DNA of 64,000 nt. Source: Morella rubra. Its lineage: Eukaryota > Streptophyta > Magnoliopsida > Fagales > Myricaceae. Position numbers and translations under genes: made by a program. Location: positions 27,787,364-27,851,363 of the forward strand of contig CM025854.1 of NCBI GenBank assembly GCA_003952965.2, written 5' to 3'. The notes under the pieces are model-generated. The model worked only from the letters and a program-made list of their open reading frames with translations, did not search any database and was not told where the DNA came from. Shown here in pieces: positions 1 through 12,681 of this stretch; position 1 is the first letter of the stretch, and each line of letters opens with the position of its first letter.

Positions 1-2631
1 TAGAGGGCTCTTTCCCGAAGCAACAAGATTGGGTCTGGTTCAATTTGGTTAATCTGGTGGGTTAAGACGAATGTTTAATATAAACATATAACTAAAGATA
101 TGCCTTAACAGGTGTTTGCTAGACCAGACCCACTTCCCTCATATTAGTTCGGACCATTCACAAGTTTAAGAACCCTCTCTTAATTCTAGCATGCTATATG
201 TTGTTGGAAGGCAAAATTTGGTGGGTGGTTTGGAACTGTCGGTAGTGGACAAACTCTGGATTACTTTTTCGAAAAAAAAAAAAACCTTTAAATCGAGCTC
301 CAGAAATATGAACCATAGTGGAAATTCTAAAACAGAAATTCAAAATTATGTTTCTATCGAGGGGAAAGATGCGCAAGGATATTCAAGGACATTACTTTAT
401 TTTGAAGGGACAAATACTAAATACAAGGTTTGTCCTGTGGTTTACTTCAAAATTAAATAAGTCCTTAAACTTTAAAATATATAAAATTAATCTATCAAGT
501 TTAACATTTATCATAACTTTAGTCCCTCCTAGACTCTTCAAATGTGAATGATTTTAAATCTCAATGACTAATTTTACGTATTTTAAAATTTAAAGATTTA
601 TTTAATTTTATAATAAATTACATAAACTAATGTTGTATTTATCCCTATTTTAAATGGCATTAATGAAAAATCAACCTTTTTGTCGATAAAAATCTAGCCA
701 GAAAAGGGCTTGAGCTCATGCCTATGGGCATGTTGGACTTGGGAGCAGTGGTGGGAAAGTCCAGACCTCATCAATGTAGCTGACTATATGATTGTGAACT
801 CACTTCACTTATGGGCTTTCCATTGTGCAGCAACACTGGCGCCTTCTCGTAACATTCTAGAGAAAGATCCTTTCAATGTTCTAACGTCCACATCGGATAT
901 GGACTAAACTGTCTTGCGACATTATGAATCCAGCTCACGTATGTTTTAATGGACGAATAGTTCAACCCTTAGAACATGCTATAGTCCTAGGTGGCGAAGA
1001 GCCGACATTTATTATTTTATTCTAATATTAATTAGAATAAAATAATATGAATTTTTAACTAATCCAAATTCAAAAATGAAATTTTTATTAAACGAAAAAA
1101 AAATTGCAATTACTCTAAAAACAAAAATGTTGCAAACATTACATTGTGTATCAAGAACAATTGGATATAATTGAATAGTAAAAAAAATTTTATCAAGGAG
1201 AAGATACGGGTTCAATTCCCACTTTCCACCTAAGATAATGGGGTTAATGTTTTTTATTTTAATAGAATAAAAAAATATAAAAGAATTCAATTTAAGTATA
1301 GTTGATAGTAATATAAAAGTAGTTCTATCCTCTTTCCTTCTTTTCTTGTCACCCACCTCAAAAGAAAAGAAAAGATAAAAGAATTACTATAATTTTTTTT
1401 TGTAAAATAAATGTTGCGGAGACGGATTCAAAATTTGATTTGAGTAACAACTCGCTTTTGGCCCCCAAGTAAATCCTCCTCTCTGGCTTCGTATTGCACG
1501 CCTTTCTCCTCCATTGCAATCTTTGCCCTCTCCGTTGGAGTTGGACATCTTCTGGAACTTTTCGTTTGATGCGAACCAAATTACTAAACATGAATTTTTT
1601 CACAGAGAGAGAGAGAGACGGCGGCGATGACATTTGCCACGTGTCAACATTCCGATGGGTCTGGTCTTCACAATGTTGCTGTCAGGACCGGACTGGGTGA
1701 AGGTTCTTAGTATCCAGGAAGTTTTGGGAAGATGCCCCGAAGGACGAAAAAATCTGTCTTGATCATAGGGATTAGGGTAAATTACGGTAGCCGGCTTATA
1801 GGGAGGAACACCAGGCAAGTCTTAAACAGTATCTATTCATCGTTATTTGCACGGAGTAAGGGGATCTAATAATTTGTTTAGGTTAACTTCCGCGGCAGGA
1901 AAAATTCACCTTTGAGTGATATTTTAAAAGCAAAAAAATTTACAACCGGATATTTCAAATTTTTAACATCTTTTTACACAAATTTTTTCACCATATCCTA
2001 ATTTTTTATTAAAAAATTTAATTAAATCATCTATTTCTTCATCTTTTTATAAACTCTAATAAAAATTAATTTACAATCAAATATTTTTATAAAATTTCAT
2101 TAATTTTTGCAAACACTATAAAACTCCAATCTAGTTGAATATTTAAATCACCATTAAATTTTCTAAGAAAATTTGAAGATTTTTTTCTAAGGAAACATTA
2201 GATTTTGATAATATTTTTAATTTTTCTAGACAAAATAATTTTCTCATGGTCCTCTCAATGACAGGTGTATTGTAACCGTAGGTTTTAGAGTTGAAATGTA
2301 AAAAGAGCTGAGCACAGTCTTTGGACAAGGCATTGAATTGAGTAACAAGTTTTTAAAATTTCATTTGGAGATTGATCATCTTGAATAGTTCATTGGAGTG
2401 GCTTTTCCAAATTGATAATTTCTTTACATTTTGATTTGTATCTTATCTTTTCAAAAACTTGTTTGTTACAATTGGTATCATTTTTTTTTTTCGTAATAAG
2501 GTGTCTGAATCAGTTTACATACAATGCAATCTCTTTTTACAATACAAATCAAATATATTAAGTCTCAAAGAATTAGTAGCACCTGTAATATTTTTAACTT
2601 GAGACCTTAGATAGCCAAATCAATAAAGCTC
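1..2631. other. Gene-free AT-rich stretch
   Basis: No open reading frame here shows a recognisable domain or splice-linked homology. The stretch is AT-rich with many poly(A)/poly(T) runs. Bases 430-700 resemble a degenerate AT-rich repeat of the kind also seen near 20.2-20.6 kb. Bases 1950-2150 look like a worn fragment of the MITE family found complete at 53.2 kb, sharing the words AAACTCCAATCTA and TTTACAATCAAAT-like text. I see no promoter or RNA gene that I would defend. Confidence 0.6.
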
Positions 2632-2826
2632 GGTGTGTTTGATTGTAAAAATGTTAGAGTATTAAAAATTTTAAAGCGTTAGAATTAGTGCAAAAGTGAA
2701 AAAAGAGAAATGATTTGAATGAATTGTTGATATTTATTTGAAGTGAAAAATAATGATTTGACAAAAAAAAGAAAATTTTAAGATGAAAATTTTAGAAAGT
2801 AAATATTAGAAACCAAACACCACCTT
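2632..2826. mobile_element. MITE-like element with imperfect terminal inverted repeats
   Basis: The left end reads GGTGTGTTTGATTGTAAAAA. The right end, reverse complemented, reads GGTGGTGTTTGGTTTCTAAT, so the ends are imperfect inverted repeats. The interior is AT-rich and non-coding, about 195 bp. These are hallmarks of a small non-autonomous DNA transposon, and GGYGTGTTTGG-type ends are common in plant PIF/Harbinger and hAT MITEs. No clean target duplication was found, so the superfamily is uncertain. Confidence 0.5.
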
Positions 2827-3141
2827 GTCTCAAGCTTTGAAAATAGCAAACCACCAAGACTCGAAAGCTTTGATTACTAAGCCAACAGTTTGGGATTATT
2901 TGAAGTTACTGCTTACTTGATCTATTCAAGTATTTGGCATGTAGTTAGAGAGGAGCGGTAATATAGGAAGGTTAGTCCTCCGAAATTTGATTGTTGCATA
3001 AATCGAAGCCTTTTAGCTCAGCTCAGTTGATGTACTTTCGGCGCAAATTCGTGAGATGTGGAGTTATTGCTCAAGGCAAAATAAAAAAAAAAAGAGAAGA
3101 CCTTGAAACTTGTGACACCACGTACTCCACGCACGGTGTAC

Positions 3142-3183
3142 GGTGCTACTTTTTTTTTTTTTTGGCTAAATCAGGTGCTACTT
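3142..3183 (-). mobile_element. Ultra-short poly(A)-tailed insertion with 10-bp target duplication
   Basis: GGTGCTACTT occurs at 3142-3151 and again at 3174-3183. Between them lie 22 bases: about twelve T followed by GGCTAAATCA. Read on the minus strand this is a short sequence ending in poly(A), flanked by a target-site duplication, as left by LINE-type target-primed reverse transcription. Only about ten non-A bases were inserted, so the parent element cannot be named. Confidence 0.55.
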
Positions 3184-4189
3184 CATATCTTTGGAAAATG
3201 GACGGCTCAAGTTTGTCTTACTATCTACATCATCACATGGAAATTAGGTACGACATGCGCCGCCTCTAAATGTGAAATAATCTTAAATCAACCTTAACCA
3301 ACAGGAATCTTGTTGTTACAACTACCATAATTTGGACTCCCATGTGGATTAACCAATAAACAATGTCGAAAATTTGCCTCGGAAAAAAGTAATGTCCAGA
3401 TCATCTAAGAGAACAACATCAGGAAAAAAATCTAACCTCGGATCAAGGTCACACAGGCCAGGGGCGGAGGGGGGCAGGCGGCAGCCGCCCGCTGCTCCTG
3501 AAAATCTGTTCAAATTTTTTTTTTTTTATATGGGTTAGACCCAGCCGCCCCTTTTGACGTTCTTTCTGTTTCTTTTGCTTTGCTTAGCTTTAAAAGGTCA
3601 TGAAAGCACCTCTCTGTCTCTGTTTCTGCCTCTGCTCCTACACAGTTTTCGTTGCGTTTAATTTTACTGTGCCAATTTGGACTCTTTTTCATCTTTGGGA
3701 TGGGTTTCTTCTTATGTCATTTTCTTCGTGATCATGTGAAGAAAGGAAGAGGAATTTCCAAACCACCTCTGGGCCGTTCGTACCTTGTAATGTGGACGAA
3801 AGTCTTTCGTGCTTTTGACATTTATAGGTAAAACATTTTCTCTCAAAAATATGTTATAAACATTAAAAATATTTTCAAAGTCATACAAAACCTACAAAAA
3901 AAAAAATAAAAAATAATTATTTTTTTAAAAAAATTAAAATAAACCGCTTTAAGAAAATTTCTTAGAATCTTAAAGCAATGCAGGCTCTTGTAGTCAAAAT
4001 TTTCTAAATAAAGTAACTCTTATAATCTCATCCTTATACCAGTGAATATACAAGTAGATATGTTAGGTTTATGAACCGAACTACTTAAATTTTATGTCTC
4101 TCTTATCTTTTTTTTTTTTTTTTTTTCTTCTCTCTTTGTCTAAATTATTTTTATATTTTAATTTTAACATTGTATCACAATCATTTCAT

Positions 4190-4345
4190 TCTTAAGGCTC
4201 AGGCTTGCCAGAACTCTTGTTGGCCTAGCTTAACCTAGTTTAGGTCCAGCTTGGCCTAGTTCAGGCCTAATCCAGACACTAACGAGTCTAGCCTAGTTCA
4301 ACTCCAAGCCCATTCCAATCCGGCCTAGTTTAGTTCCGAATATAG
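4190..4345. repeat. Degenerate GGCCTAGTT-type short tandem repeat
   Basis: Variants of CCTAGTT, CCTAGCTT and GGCCTAGTT recur roughly every 15-25 bases over about 150 bp. The spacing is irregular, so this looks like a decayed minisatellite or the inside of an old element. No coding potential. Confidence 0.5.
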
Positions 4346-5639
4346 TTCTAAGGCAATTTCGGCAACATTATGACTGACTTTTGTTTATATTTCTTAGACC
4401 ATTTGGCGCTCGTTCCACATCATTCCAACGAACTTCTAGCATATTCTCTAGGGCCTTTCAGTGCCTCCGTTTGACATCGTTCCTCAACTCTTCGACACCC
4501 TGTTCAACATCACCCCAACAAACTTCTGGTATATTTTTTCGGTGATCTTCTAGCAACTTTACGTAGCAAAATTTTTTTTTCTTATGTTCAATATTTTTAG
4601 TCCTTAATTTTTAATATTTTAACTCTAAGATATTTTTTAAATTACATAGTACATTTTTTTTTTTTTGTCATTTTCCCTTAAGAATTTGTTCCCCTTCATT
4701 TGCATTTCTTGTTTTGTCATTGATCAAGGACATTGGCATTTCCCCTATGAATTAAGGGACCAAAACGTGAAGCAATTAATCTTACCACAATTGGTGTTCT
4801 AGCCAAATGAGAAACATCAGGCAATTATGAAATAGTTGTAGATTCACAAACCATTATTAATATTCATACAACAATAAAAAAAAAAAAAAAAAAAAACCAA
4901 CTTTTGACTCCCCTCCTCCTGAATTTTAAGGGTGGGTTCGAGGGAGATGAAAAAATTGAGAGAGTCATAAAGAGGGCTTATGGGAGAGAGGGTTTTAGAA
5001 GACTCGTACAAAATTTGAAGATTTAATATGGGCCAAAGTATAAGAACAAAAATAAAACAACCACTGCGTATCTTGTTGGCAAACGCTGGGAGAAATCTTA
5101 GGGGATGTTAGTTTTGGTGCGATTTTTAGAATTTGAAGTGTTTTGAGAATTTTTAGGTGATATTAAAGTTTATTGGTATGCGTGCAGAAGTTGTTGACTT
5201 GTATTAGTATTTGAATATGTTCGGTTTGTAAATTCTAGAATTTATGTATATCTTAGAATATAAACCAAAATAAACAACCCCTTCGACAAACAAAAAACAA
5301 AGAAAAACAGAAACTAAGCACCAATAACATGAAATAGAAGGTCGTCCGTCTCGAGTCACGGTCGAGTCGATCTTTATCAGGTTGCACATTGTGCCTGACC
5401 CCAACTCAAGTCGGTGTGGTAATTTCTAACCTGAAGTTGACCTCGACAGAAATAGACTCATTCCAATGGATATGGGTTAGGAGATCAAGTTGCGGTTTTT
5501 TCCCCATTTATATCCAAAGACGGTTTTGATGGGTAGACATGAGACAACAGCCTAAAGCTCCCTAATTAGGAAAGTTCAATCTTATAGTTTAGAAAATAGA
5601 AAATACTTTTATAAAATTAAAGTTAAAAAAAAAAGGCCT

Positions 5640-6984
5640 AATAACACCTCAAGTTTTCAAAAAACTAAATTCACGTAACGTTTTCTAAATAATAGTACCA
5701 CTTTCTACAGATTCTTCTCTTAAAACCTAATTGCCACCACAAATGTTTATTTAATTAACTCAAGTTATCAAAAAATTAAATTATCATAAAAATTCTGTTT
5801 CCTCACCACTTCTTACAAATTCTTCTCCTAAAATCTAATATCTCAAGTTTTCAAAAAATTAAATTCACATAACGTTTCCTAAATAATAGGATTACTTCCC
5901 ACAAATTATTCTCCTAAAAGTAGTTAGCACAAATGTTTATTGCTAATTAACTCAAGTTCTCAAAAATTAAATTTTCATAACCGCTTTTAACTGTTCATTA
6001 CCCTAAGTTATTTTTCGAGTGACTATCTTTTCTCTATTTTATCTAACAGAGGCTATCTACTATTTTTTTCTCTACTAACTATCCTAACAAAAGAAACTTA
6101 AGTTATTTTCCAAGTGACTATTTTTTCTCATAACTCTCATGACCATTTTTTACAAATTCTTCTCCTAGAATCTAGCACCTCAAGTTTTCAAAAAATTAAA
6201 TTCACATAAAGTTTCCTAAATAATAGAACCACTTCCCACAAATTCTTCTCCTAAAACTTAGCTAGCACTGTCTTAATTAACTCAAGTTCTCAAAAAATTA
6301 AATTCTTATAAAGTTGCATGACCACTTTTTACAAATTCTTCTCTTAAAACATAGCACCTCAAGTTTTCAAAAAATTAAATTCAAATAAAGTTTCCTAAAT
6401 AATAGGACCACTCCCCACAAATTCTTCTCTTAAAACTTAACTAACAGTCTACTTTATTGCTAGTTATTCTCAAAAAATTAAATTCTGTTGTTCTTTTTGC
6501 TATTTTATCTAACCGAGGCCATCTACTATTTTTTTCTCTACTAACTATCCTAACAAAAGAAACTTAAGTTATTTTCCAAGTGACTATTTTTTCTTATAAC
6601 TCTCATGACCATTTTTTACAAATTCTTCTCCTAGAATCTAGCACCTCAAGTTTTCAAAAAATTAAATTCACATAAAGTTTCCTAAATAATAGGACCACTT
6701 CCCACAAATTCTTCTCCTAAAACTTAGCTAGCACTGTCTTAATTAACTCAAATTCTCAAAAAATTAAATTCTCATAAAGTTGCATGACCACTTTTTACAA
6801 ATTCTTCTCTAAAAACATAGCACCTAAAGTTTTCAAAAAATTAAATTCAAATAAAGTTTCCTAAATAATAGGACCACTCCCCACAAATTCTTCTATTAAA
6901 ACTTAACTAATTACAGTCTACTTTATTGCGAATTATTCTCAAAAAAATTAAATTCTGTCATTCTTTTTGCTAAATAGCAAAACA
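5640..6984. repeat. AT-rich tandem array with about 466-bp higher-order unit
   Basis: A core beginning CTCAAGTTTTCAAAAAATTA and continuing through AAATAATAGGACCACTTCCC and ACAAATTCTTCTCCTAAAAC occurs six times, starting near 5646, 5842, 6177, 6357, 6643 and 6826. Copies three and four recur as five and six with an offset of 466-469 bp. The block with CTAACTATCCTAACAAAAGA at 6075 recurs at 6541, also 466 bp apart. Recent duplication of a two-core unit on top of an older array explains this. There are no uniform spacers, so it is not a CRISPR-like array. Confidence 0.85.
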
Positions 6985-7200
6985 ACCACACAACACATTT
7001 TTTTTTTACTAAACAAGTAGCTTCTCAAAGTATTTCTCTATGTCTCAAGATAGATTGAAAGTTTAGCCATTTTATCTATGAAAATGATTTATTGTCTAAA
7101 TTTGAATATGAAAGTTTAATTAGTAATTTAGAGTCTAGGAAGTCAAAAAGTAAATTTATGGTTTAATTTTGAATTTATTAATTTATTTTGTAATCTAAAA
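6985..7200 (+). repeat. Dispersed repeat, left copy of an inverted pair
   Basis: The sequence after the tandem array, with words such as TTTTACTAAACAAG, TTTCTCTATGTCT, TTTATCTATGAAAAT and CTAAATTTGAATATGAAA, reappears on the opposite strand at about 13925-14175. The right copy also carries one version of the tandem-array core (ACCCCACAAATTCTCCTAAAA), so the array and this flank belong to one dispersed repeat family. No coding content. Confidence 0.75.
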
Positions 7201-10200
7201 AGCATCATTTTTATGACTTGGCCAAGACCCTAACAGTATTGAGCCGCCCCCTCTCGTACCGCATGTGTAACGGATCCGATTTCGTCTTGTTCATGTGCGA
7301 ACAGTTGCTCAAAACATAATACAACCGGACATTTGTCTTCGTGGAATTGGGTTTTGTTCACACCGGACCAGCACGCGAGCGGTGAGTTCCGGTGACCATA
7401 AGAATTGAACAAGCTGCATGTCAATTGTCTTGGACTCTCGTACGTACGTGGCTGGAAATTGAGACCGGGGACCACTTGTCTCCTACAGGGTTTCAAGCTC
7501 CACAAAGCTGCGTACGTTTTAGGAGACATGAAAGACCCCAACCAACGAATGGGAGAAAAATTGGGGGGAGAGAGAATGCAATCATGCATCACACAAGGCC
7601 CAATCGCTGATAAAACGCACCAGTAACGACTCTTGGAGAAACGAATCAAGGAGATTAACAATGGGGAACTTGTTTCAGATCAAAAGTCTGGTCGTAAATC
7701 AATAGCAAGACATTGGGTTGCGATTTTCCCACTACTGATCGAGTATGGTTACAAATGCATGTGGTGGCAAGCGCTCTATTTGAATAATTAACGCCACATT
7801 GAACATTTATAGTCAGATAGCTATTGCTCACCAGACTATGATCGAAATTAATATCGAAGCTATATTTTTTCAGATTCATCAATTCCTTATAGTGAAGGTT
7901 CTCCAGAGAAATGACTCCTATGTTTGACTTTATTTTTTTGTAGACAATAGTCTTTTTTGCTTTTTGTACTGCGTGTGTTGGGGCCCAGCTCGTTGGGGGG
8001 GGGGGGGAGAGAGATACTGCTGCTTAAAACTGCATGATATTTTACACCTTATGAAGTGGAGTCCACACTCACGAGGATTCCTCTATTATTAGAGGCTTCC
8101 TGAATATAGGCTATAGCATATATATCATTTCAACTTAAAAGGACATGCACATTGACTGTCATGAGAAGCACTTATGGTGGATATCAATCTCAAGTGACCG
8201 GTGCAGTAGCCTCAATTAGGTGTCATTCATTTGCTAAAATTTTGGAGAGTTATTTCAAAATTTTAGGAATTTATTAGATATTGAGATTTATTAGAATTTA
8301 TGAAAGTATAGAATGTGTAATTGTAAATGTTGAAAATTTTAAAGTGTATTTAATTTATTTAAAATTTTTATACTTTAAAATATTGGGTAAATGAACACAA
8401 CCTCATACACCAGCAAAAAATTTTTTTGGGAGAAAAGGTTTATCTTCCAATAACATGAAAATGACTCCGGCAAAGTTATTGACATGAGGCTAATGAAATT
8501 TGTCGATTGAAGAAAGAGATAATAATTCTTAGCGGATAGAAGGAATGCCAATGAGTTGAGGTCTATGGAACTGATCAGCTCATTCCAGACACCATCCATG
8601 ATTAGCACGGATGAGGACTGGCATAAATCATAGATCATCAAGGCCTGGTGGAGCTAGCAGGAAGACGGACGACGACAAAGCATGGGCTGTTGAGGTGGTG
8701 GAGCATAAGATGTTGATGCTAAAGCTTGGACCGGTCAGGATTGAGTGGTGGAGCGTGCCTGGGGATGGGTGCAATATTATTACAAATGCTGAAAAAGATT
8801 GAACTTGGTGCCATTATTCGACGCCACAACTACCGCCATTCAAATGGGGAACGAGTCCAAGAGCATGGCTGATAGCTAGCTAGCCTATGGCATCCGGCAT
8901 CGTACAATATTTTCTACCAAAAAAAAACAAAAAAAAACTCCAGTTTGTCGTTATAGGCGCTGTTGCTGATCATAGTGAAAACTCTCTCCCCCAAGCCTCA
9001 ACGAATATAATTGAAGAAACCATGACTCTGCCCAAACAGTCAATATTATAGTGCAAGACGACAATCAAGTAAAACGAAAAATCAATATACTCAGAAATTC
9101 TCGCTGATGGCAAAACTTGGGCCTCCTTAAAAGGCAATTTCTAGAATAGTCCTAGAGATCAAGGGCTATATATGCATATACATCTACCGTACGTACCAAC
9201 AATAAACCTTTTTAAGCATATCTTAATCTGCTCGAGCTTTATGAAGTAACTCATACGTACGCTTATATATACTTGAATTACGAGCTAGTTTTAACAACTT
9301 ATACCACGTGTGAACCTTATATATATATATATACACACACTAGCTATAATTACATCCGGGGTATTTTTCATGATGAAGTAAAGTCCGTTACGGTCTCTTT
9401 CCATAATCTCTAGCGAAGGAGGAGAGGGGGAACCGTCGTCGAGGAAAACATGTAGGCTGATCCACGGATAGTAGAGTTAAAGGAAATCATAAAAATGCCC
9501 AGCTTCCATAAAACATTACCCACCATGATTTTAGGAGTACGTAATTTCCTTTTTATAGTAAGAATACCAAGCTACCAGGGATCAGACGAGAGCTAATTTC
9601 TTCCGAAGACTGAAACTCAAATATTAATTACTCTGTTGATTTGGTGTAACACCCTTCTCCCACATGGACTAGGAGAGAAAATAACTAGAAAGAATGGTAT
9701 AAGCTGGCTAAATCCCAAATTAGTTTTTTTTATAAATGTGCAAAATTGGACCTTATTGAGATTTTTTGGAGCTTCAAAAGTACGTAACTTCAACTAATCT
9801 TTTTGAAATTAAAGATTTTTTTTTTTTTTTTTCAGTTTGCGGGTAAGTTAGTTCATTAATCTAGTGCCAACAAAACGTATGAAATTCTTCTCTCTCTCTT
9901 CTCTCTCTCTTATATATATATATTATATATTAACTATTTTAATATTACACACGTCGTACATGTTTTAAGAAAGAAACAGGGAAAACTTGGCATTAAAGTT
10001 CTTTTTTCTAAGGCACTTAGTAGTTGGGGGAGGGGGAATAGGCATTAAAGTTAGTTGGGTACTGTTCTTTGCTTCTTCCTTCTTTTTTCTTATTTCTCTT
10101 TATCAAGTAATTTCCAACCAAAAGTTTTTTTCGACAACTTTCGTAGAGTGCTCATTTACCTAACAATGCATTGTACATGTAACGAAAATTCTACATTATC

Positions 10201-11863
10201 GAGGAGAAAGATTACATGTAAAAAAATTAAGGATGTAACTAAAATATGAGACAGGCCGTTCACATGACGACAACTGTACTTTAATACGTTTCCCCGGCCA
10301 ATTGTTTCCACCCTCTCCACTTTTCCTAATTCTTTCTTTCAGTCCACCCTTTCTTTTCCACCCAGTTTCACTAAATTCTATCTCTTATCTCCAAACATAC
10401 TAGATACATCTATACAAATGGGTGGTGCCCGAATTTTTTAACAAACAAAAAAAAAAAAAGGAAAAAATTTGGAGACACAGAAAGGGACAAGGGAAAAATA
10501 AAAGCCAAAACCAGGAAGCTGAGGAGAGGGACTTAAGTGCTTGGTCGCTAGCTCCACTATTACTGCTGGCCATGAAACGTGTGTGTTATATTCCTATCGC
10601 CCAACGACCAATACTGGCAATACAATTATACAAGTCCAGCCAAGAGTCCGGTCGGTCACTCAGCCTCGCTTTTCAACGTTAAGGCAAGAGCTCCTGACAC
10701 TAATTAATGACCATTTTTTCACAAAGCAGCGTGGTCTGCAAGATCACAGCAGAAGAGACGAGATCCGTTCCGGTCAATTATGTGAATTCCATCTCATAGA
10801 AGAAGAAGTTGTGATTCCCGTTTCTTGTTGACCCAAAAACTCAATCAGAGGACAGAGATGTCTGCGGTCTTTTTCAGATTTATTGTACGATTCAATATCG
10901 GAAAAGAAATTCCCGGGTCCATATCGAGATGAGGTACAAAAATTCCACTCATCCTGAAAGAGCTACGACACGAACCAGGCCTCTTTTTTCCTTTCCCAAT
11001 TAACGTGGGATTGTGCAAACTGCAAATGGTGTCTGCTGACTCCACGTGCAGAGCGTGAAAAGTGGCCAAAACCAAGCACGCAGATGACCCCACACTTGGA
11101 GAAGTACTACGTGAGAGACGGAGGGCGCAACAAATGGTCATTAGTTGCTTTGAGTCACTTTTGTCGTTTTGGACTCACCCACTTAAATTTGTCACTAAAA
11201 GCTATTTTCTTTTATTGGTTTTTTTCGGCTCGGAAGGAAAAAGTTCAATTTTTAGGCGATTGTAAAAAATTATCTAGATTTTTAGAATTTGACAAATCAC
11301 GATATCACACTTTAAAATCACATTTTCTTTCAAATTTTTAAAAGAATTGATCACTTAGCATTTTAAATATCAATACATGCTCAAATAGCATGTCAAGTCT
11401 TAAAAATAAATAAAAATTATTACAGCTTTATATGCCCTAATATTTTTTTATTTTTATTTTATTTTGGTGAGCCTACTAATTTTTGTTCAACTTATGATTT
11501 TTGATAATTTTATTTTTTTATTATTATAATTATAATTTTATTTATTTTTTTAAGACAAATAACACAGTACAACACCATATATTGACACATGCCACAGCAT
11601 AAATTTCATTAGAAATAAAGAAGGAAATAGACGGAAGAAATACTTTTGCAATCCTCGTATAAACGGAGACATTGATTTGTCAATTCTTGAAACTCAAACG
11701 TGAAAAAATTCTTAAAATTAATAAACCATTACGTTACTCTTCGGGCAGAAAGGGCCAAGCAGGAATATAAAATTCTAGAACCTACTGATATGAATGATGA
11801 GCCTGAAATTATCCTAGAGGCGTTCCCATGATTCTACTGACCGCCGAGGGGACTTCAGCGGTT
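7201..11863. other. Gene-free stretch
   Basis: The longest open frame (7230-7661, minus) has no recognisable domain and no splice-linked neighbours, and I regard it as chance. Notable items are a G12 run at 7997-8008, the MITE-like element at 8219-8402, a TA/CA microsatellite at about 9319-9345 and CT repeats near 9890-9915. I see no convincing gene. Confidence 0.55.
8219..8402. mobile_element. MITE-like element
   Basis: The left end reads GGTGTCATTCATTTGCTAAA. The reverse complement of the right end reads GGTTGTGTTCATTTACCCAA, giving imperfect inverted termini. The 184-bp interior is AT-rich and itself partly palindromic (AAATTTTGG, AAAATTTT). This fits a short non-autonomous DNA transposon. 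No clean target duplication was found. Confidence 0.5.
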
Positions 11864-11916
11864 GTTATATATTTTATTCGTTTTTTTTTTTGCTAAATAT
11901 GTTATATATTTTATTC
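11864..11916 (-). mobile_element. Ultra-short poly(A)-tailed insertion with 16-bp target duplication
   Basis: GTTATATATTTTATTC occurs exactly at 11864-11879 and again at 11901-11916. The 21 bases between are G, eleven T and GCTAAATAT. On the minus strand this reads ATATTTAGC followed by poly(A). It closely parallels the insertion at 3142-3183, whose minus-strand tail is TGATTTAGCC plus poly(A). Confidence 0.6.
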
Positions 11917-12110
11917 ATCGTACTTAACCATACTTAAGAGGCGATTCACGTGCAGTCAGAGTATCACGCGGAGTTCTGTGTCTTCTGTGGTTTTTTAGGT
12001 ACCTGGGTGTAATCCAATTAGACCTATACGACATATATATGCACGAGAAAATCATTAAAATTAATAAACCTCGTTTCATGTCGACATCAAAAGTTGTCAA
12101 AACTCACGCG

Positions 12111-12283
12111 TTTCGTGGAGATTTATTTCATTATACTTCTTCACGTACACGCATCCTTTGAACTCGGAAGAACCACCTTATCTTAAAACTAAGGGCATGT
12201 TGTTTCGTGGAGAGTTTTTTGATTATTCTTCTTCACGTACACGCATCCTTTCGATTCGGAAGAACCGTCTTATCTTAAAACTC
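12111..12283. repeat. Imperfect tandem duplication, about 91-bp unit
   Basis: TTTCGTGGAGA, then CTTCTTCACGTACACGCATC, then CGGAAGAACC and CTTATCTTAAAACT occur at 12111-12191 and again at 12202-12283 with a few substitutions. The second copy lies just inside the left end of the MITE-like element that starts at 12193. Confidence 0.8.
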
Positions 12284-12681
12284 TACGTATTCGTTTATAA
12301 AAATATTTTAAAATGTAATAGAATTCAATAAAATTTACAAATGAAACATATAAATAAAATCTCAAAAATTCATACACAAACACTAATAATTTTTACATAA
12401 TCTCCAACAACTTTTTACACAAACTCAAATAATTTTTTTAAAAAAAAATTATAACAAAGATTCTCCCTTCATACTTTTTCACTTAACTCAAATATTTTTT
12501 ATTAAATAATTACATCAAATCATTTCTCTTTACACTTTTTTACAAACTCTAATAAAAATTAAATATTTTTAAAAAAATTCACTAGATTTTACACAAAAAC
12601 ATATAAAACTTCAATCTACGTACGTATTCATAATTCTATCAAAATCTTAAAAATCCTATAATTTTTTACTAACCGAACAGG
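12193..12681. mobile_element. PIF/Harbinger-type MITE, interrupted copy
   Basis: From about 12290 to 12681 this matches the 378-bp MITE at 53247-53624 with many shared words (TTTACATAATCTCCA, TTAAATAATTACATCAAAT, AATTCTATCAAAATCTTAAA) and the terminal motif ACCGAACA. The left terminus GGGCATGTT is at 12193-12201, separated from the body by a duplicated 80-90 bp of flanking DNA. Non-coding. Confidence 0.75.

Larger units (their letters stand above)
2827..5639. other. Gene-free stretch with poly(T) tracts
   Basis: No coding signal recognised. Contains the small poly(T) insertion at 3142-3183, a GC-rich patch at 3459-3545 resembling the CAGGGGCGGA end of some plant hAT elements, a T20 run near 4110-4130, the CCTAGTT-rich patch at 4190-4345, and an A20 run near 4877-4897. 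Confidence 0.55.

Noticed and set aside
1196..1232. tRNA gene or SINE box B (GGGTTCAATTCCCAC)
   Set aside because: Only a T-arm-like word is present; no D-arm, anticodon stem or paired acceptor ends could be found around it.
3459..3545. End of a CAGGGGCGGA-type hAT element
   Set aside because: The left terminus is suggestive, but no matching right end or 8-bp target duplication could be found nearby.
5640..6984. CRISPR-like repeat array
   Set aside because: Repeats are long, diverged and irregularly spaced with no unique equal-length spacers, and the window is eukaryotic nuclear DNA.
7230..7661. 143-codon minus-strand ORF
   Set aside because: No recognisable domain, no splice-linked neighbours, and overlapping frames on the other strand are equally open.
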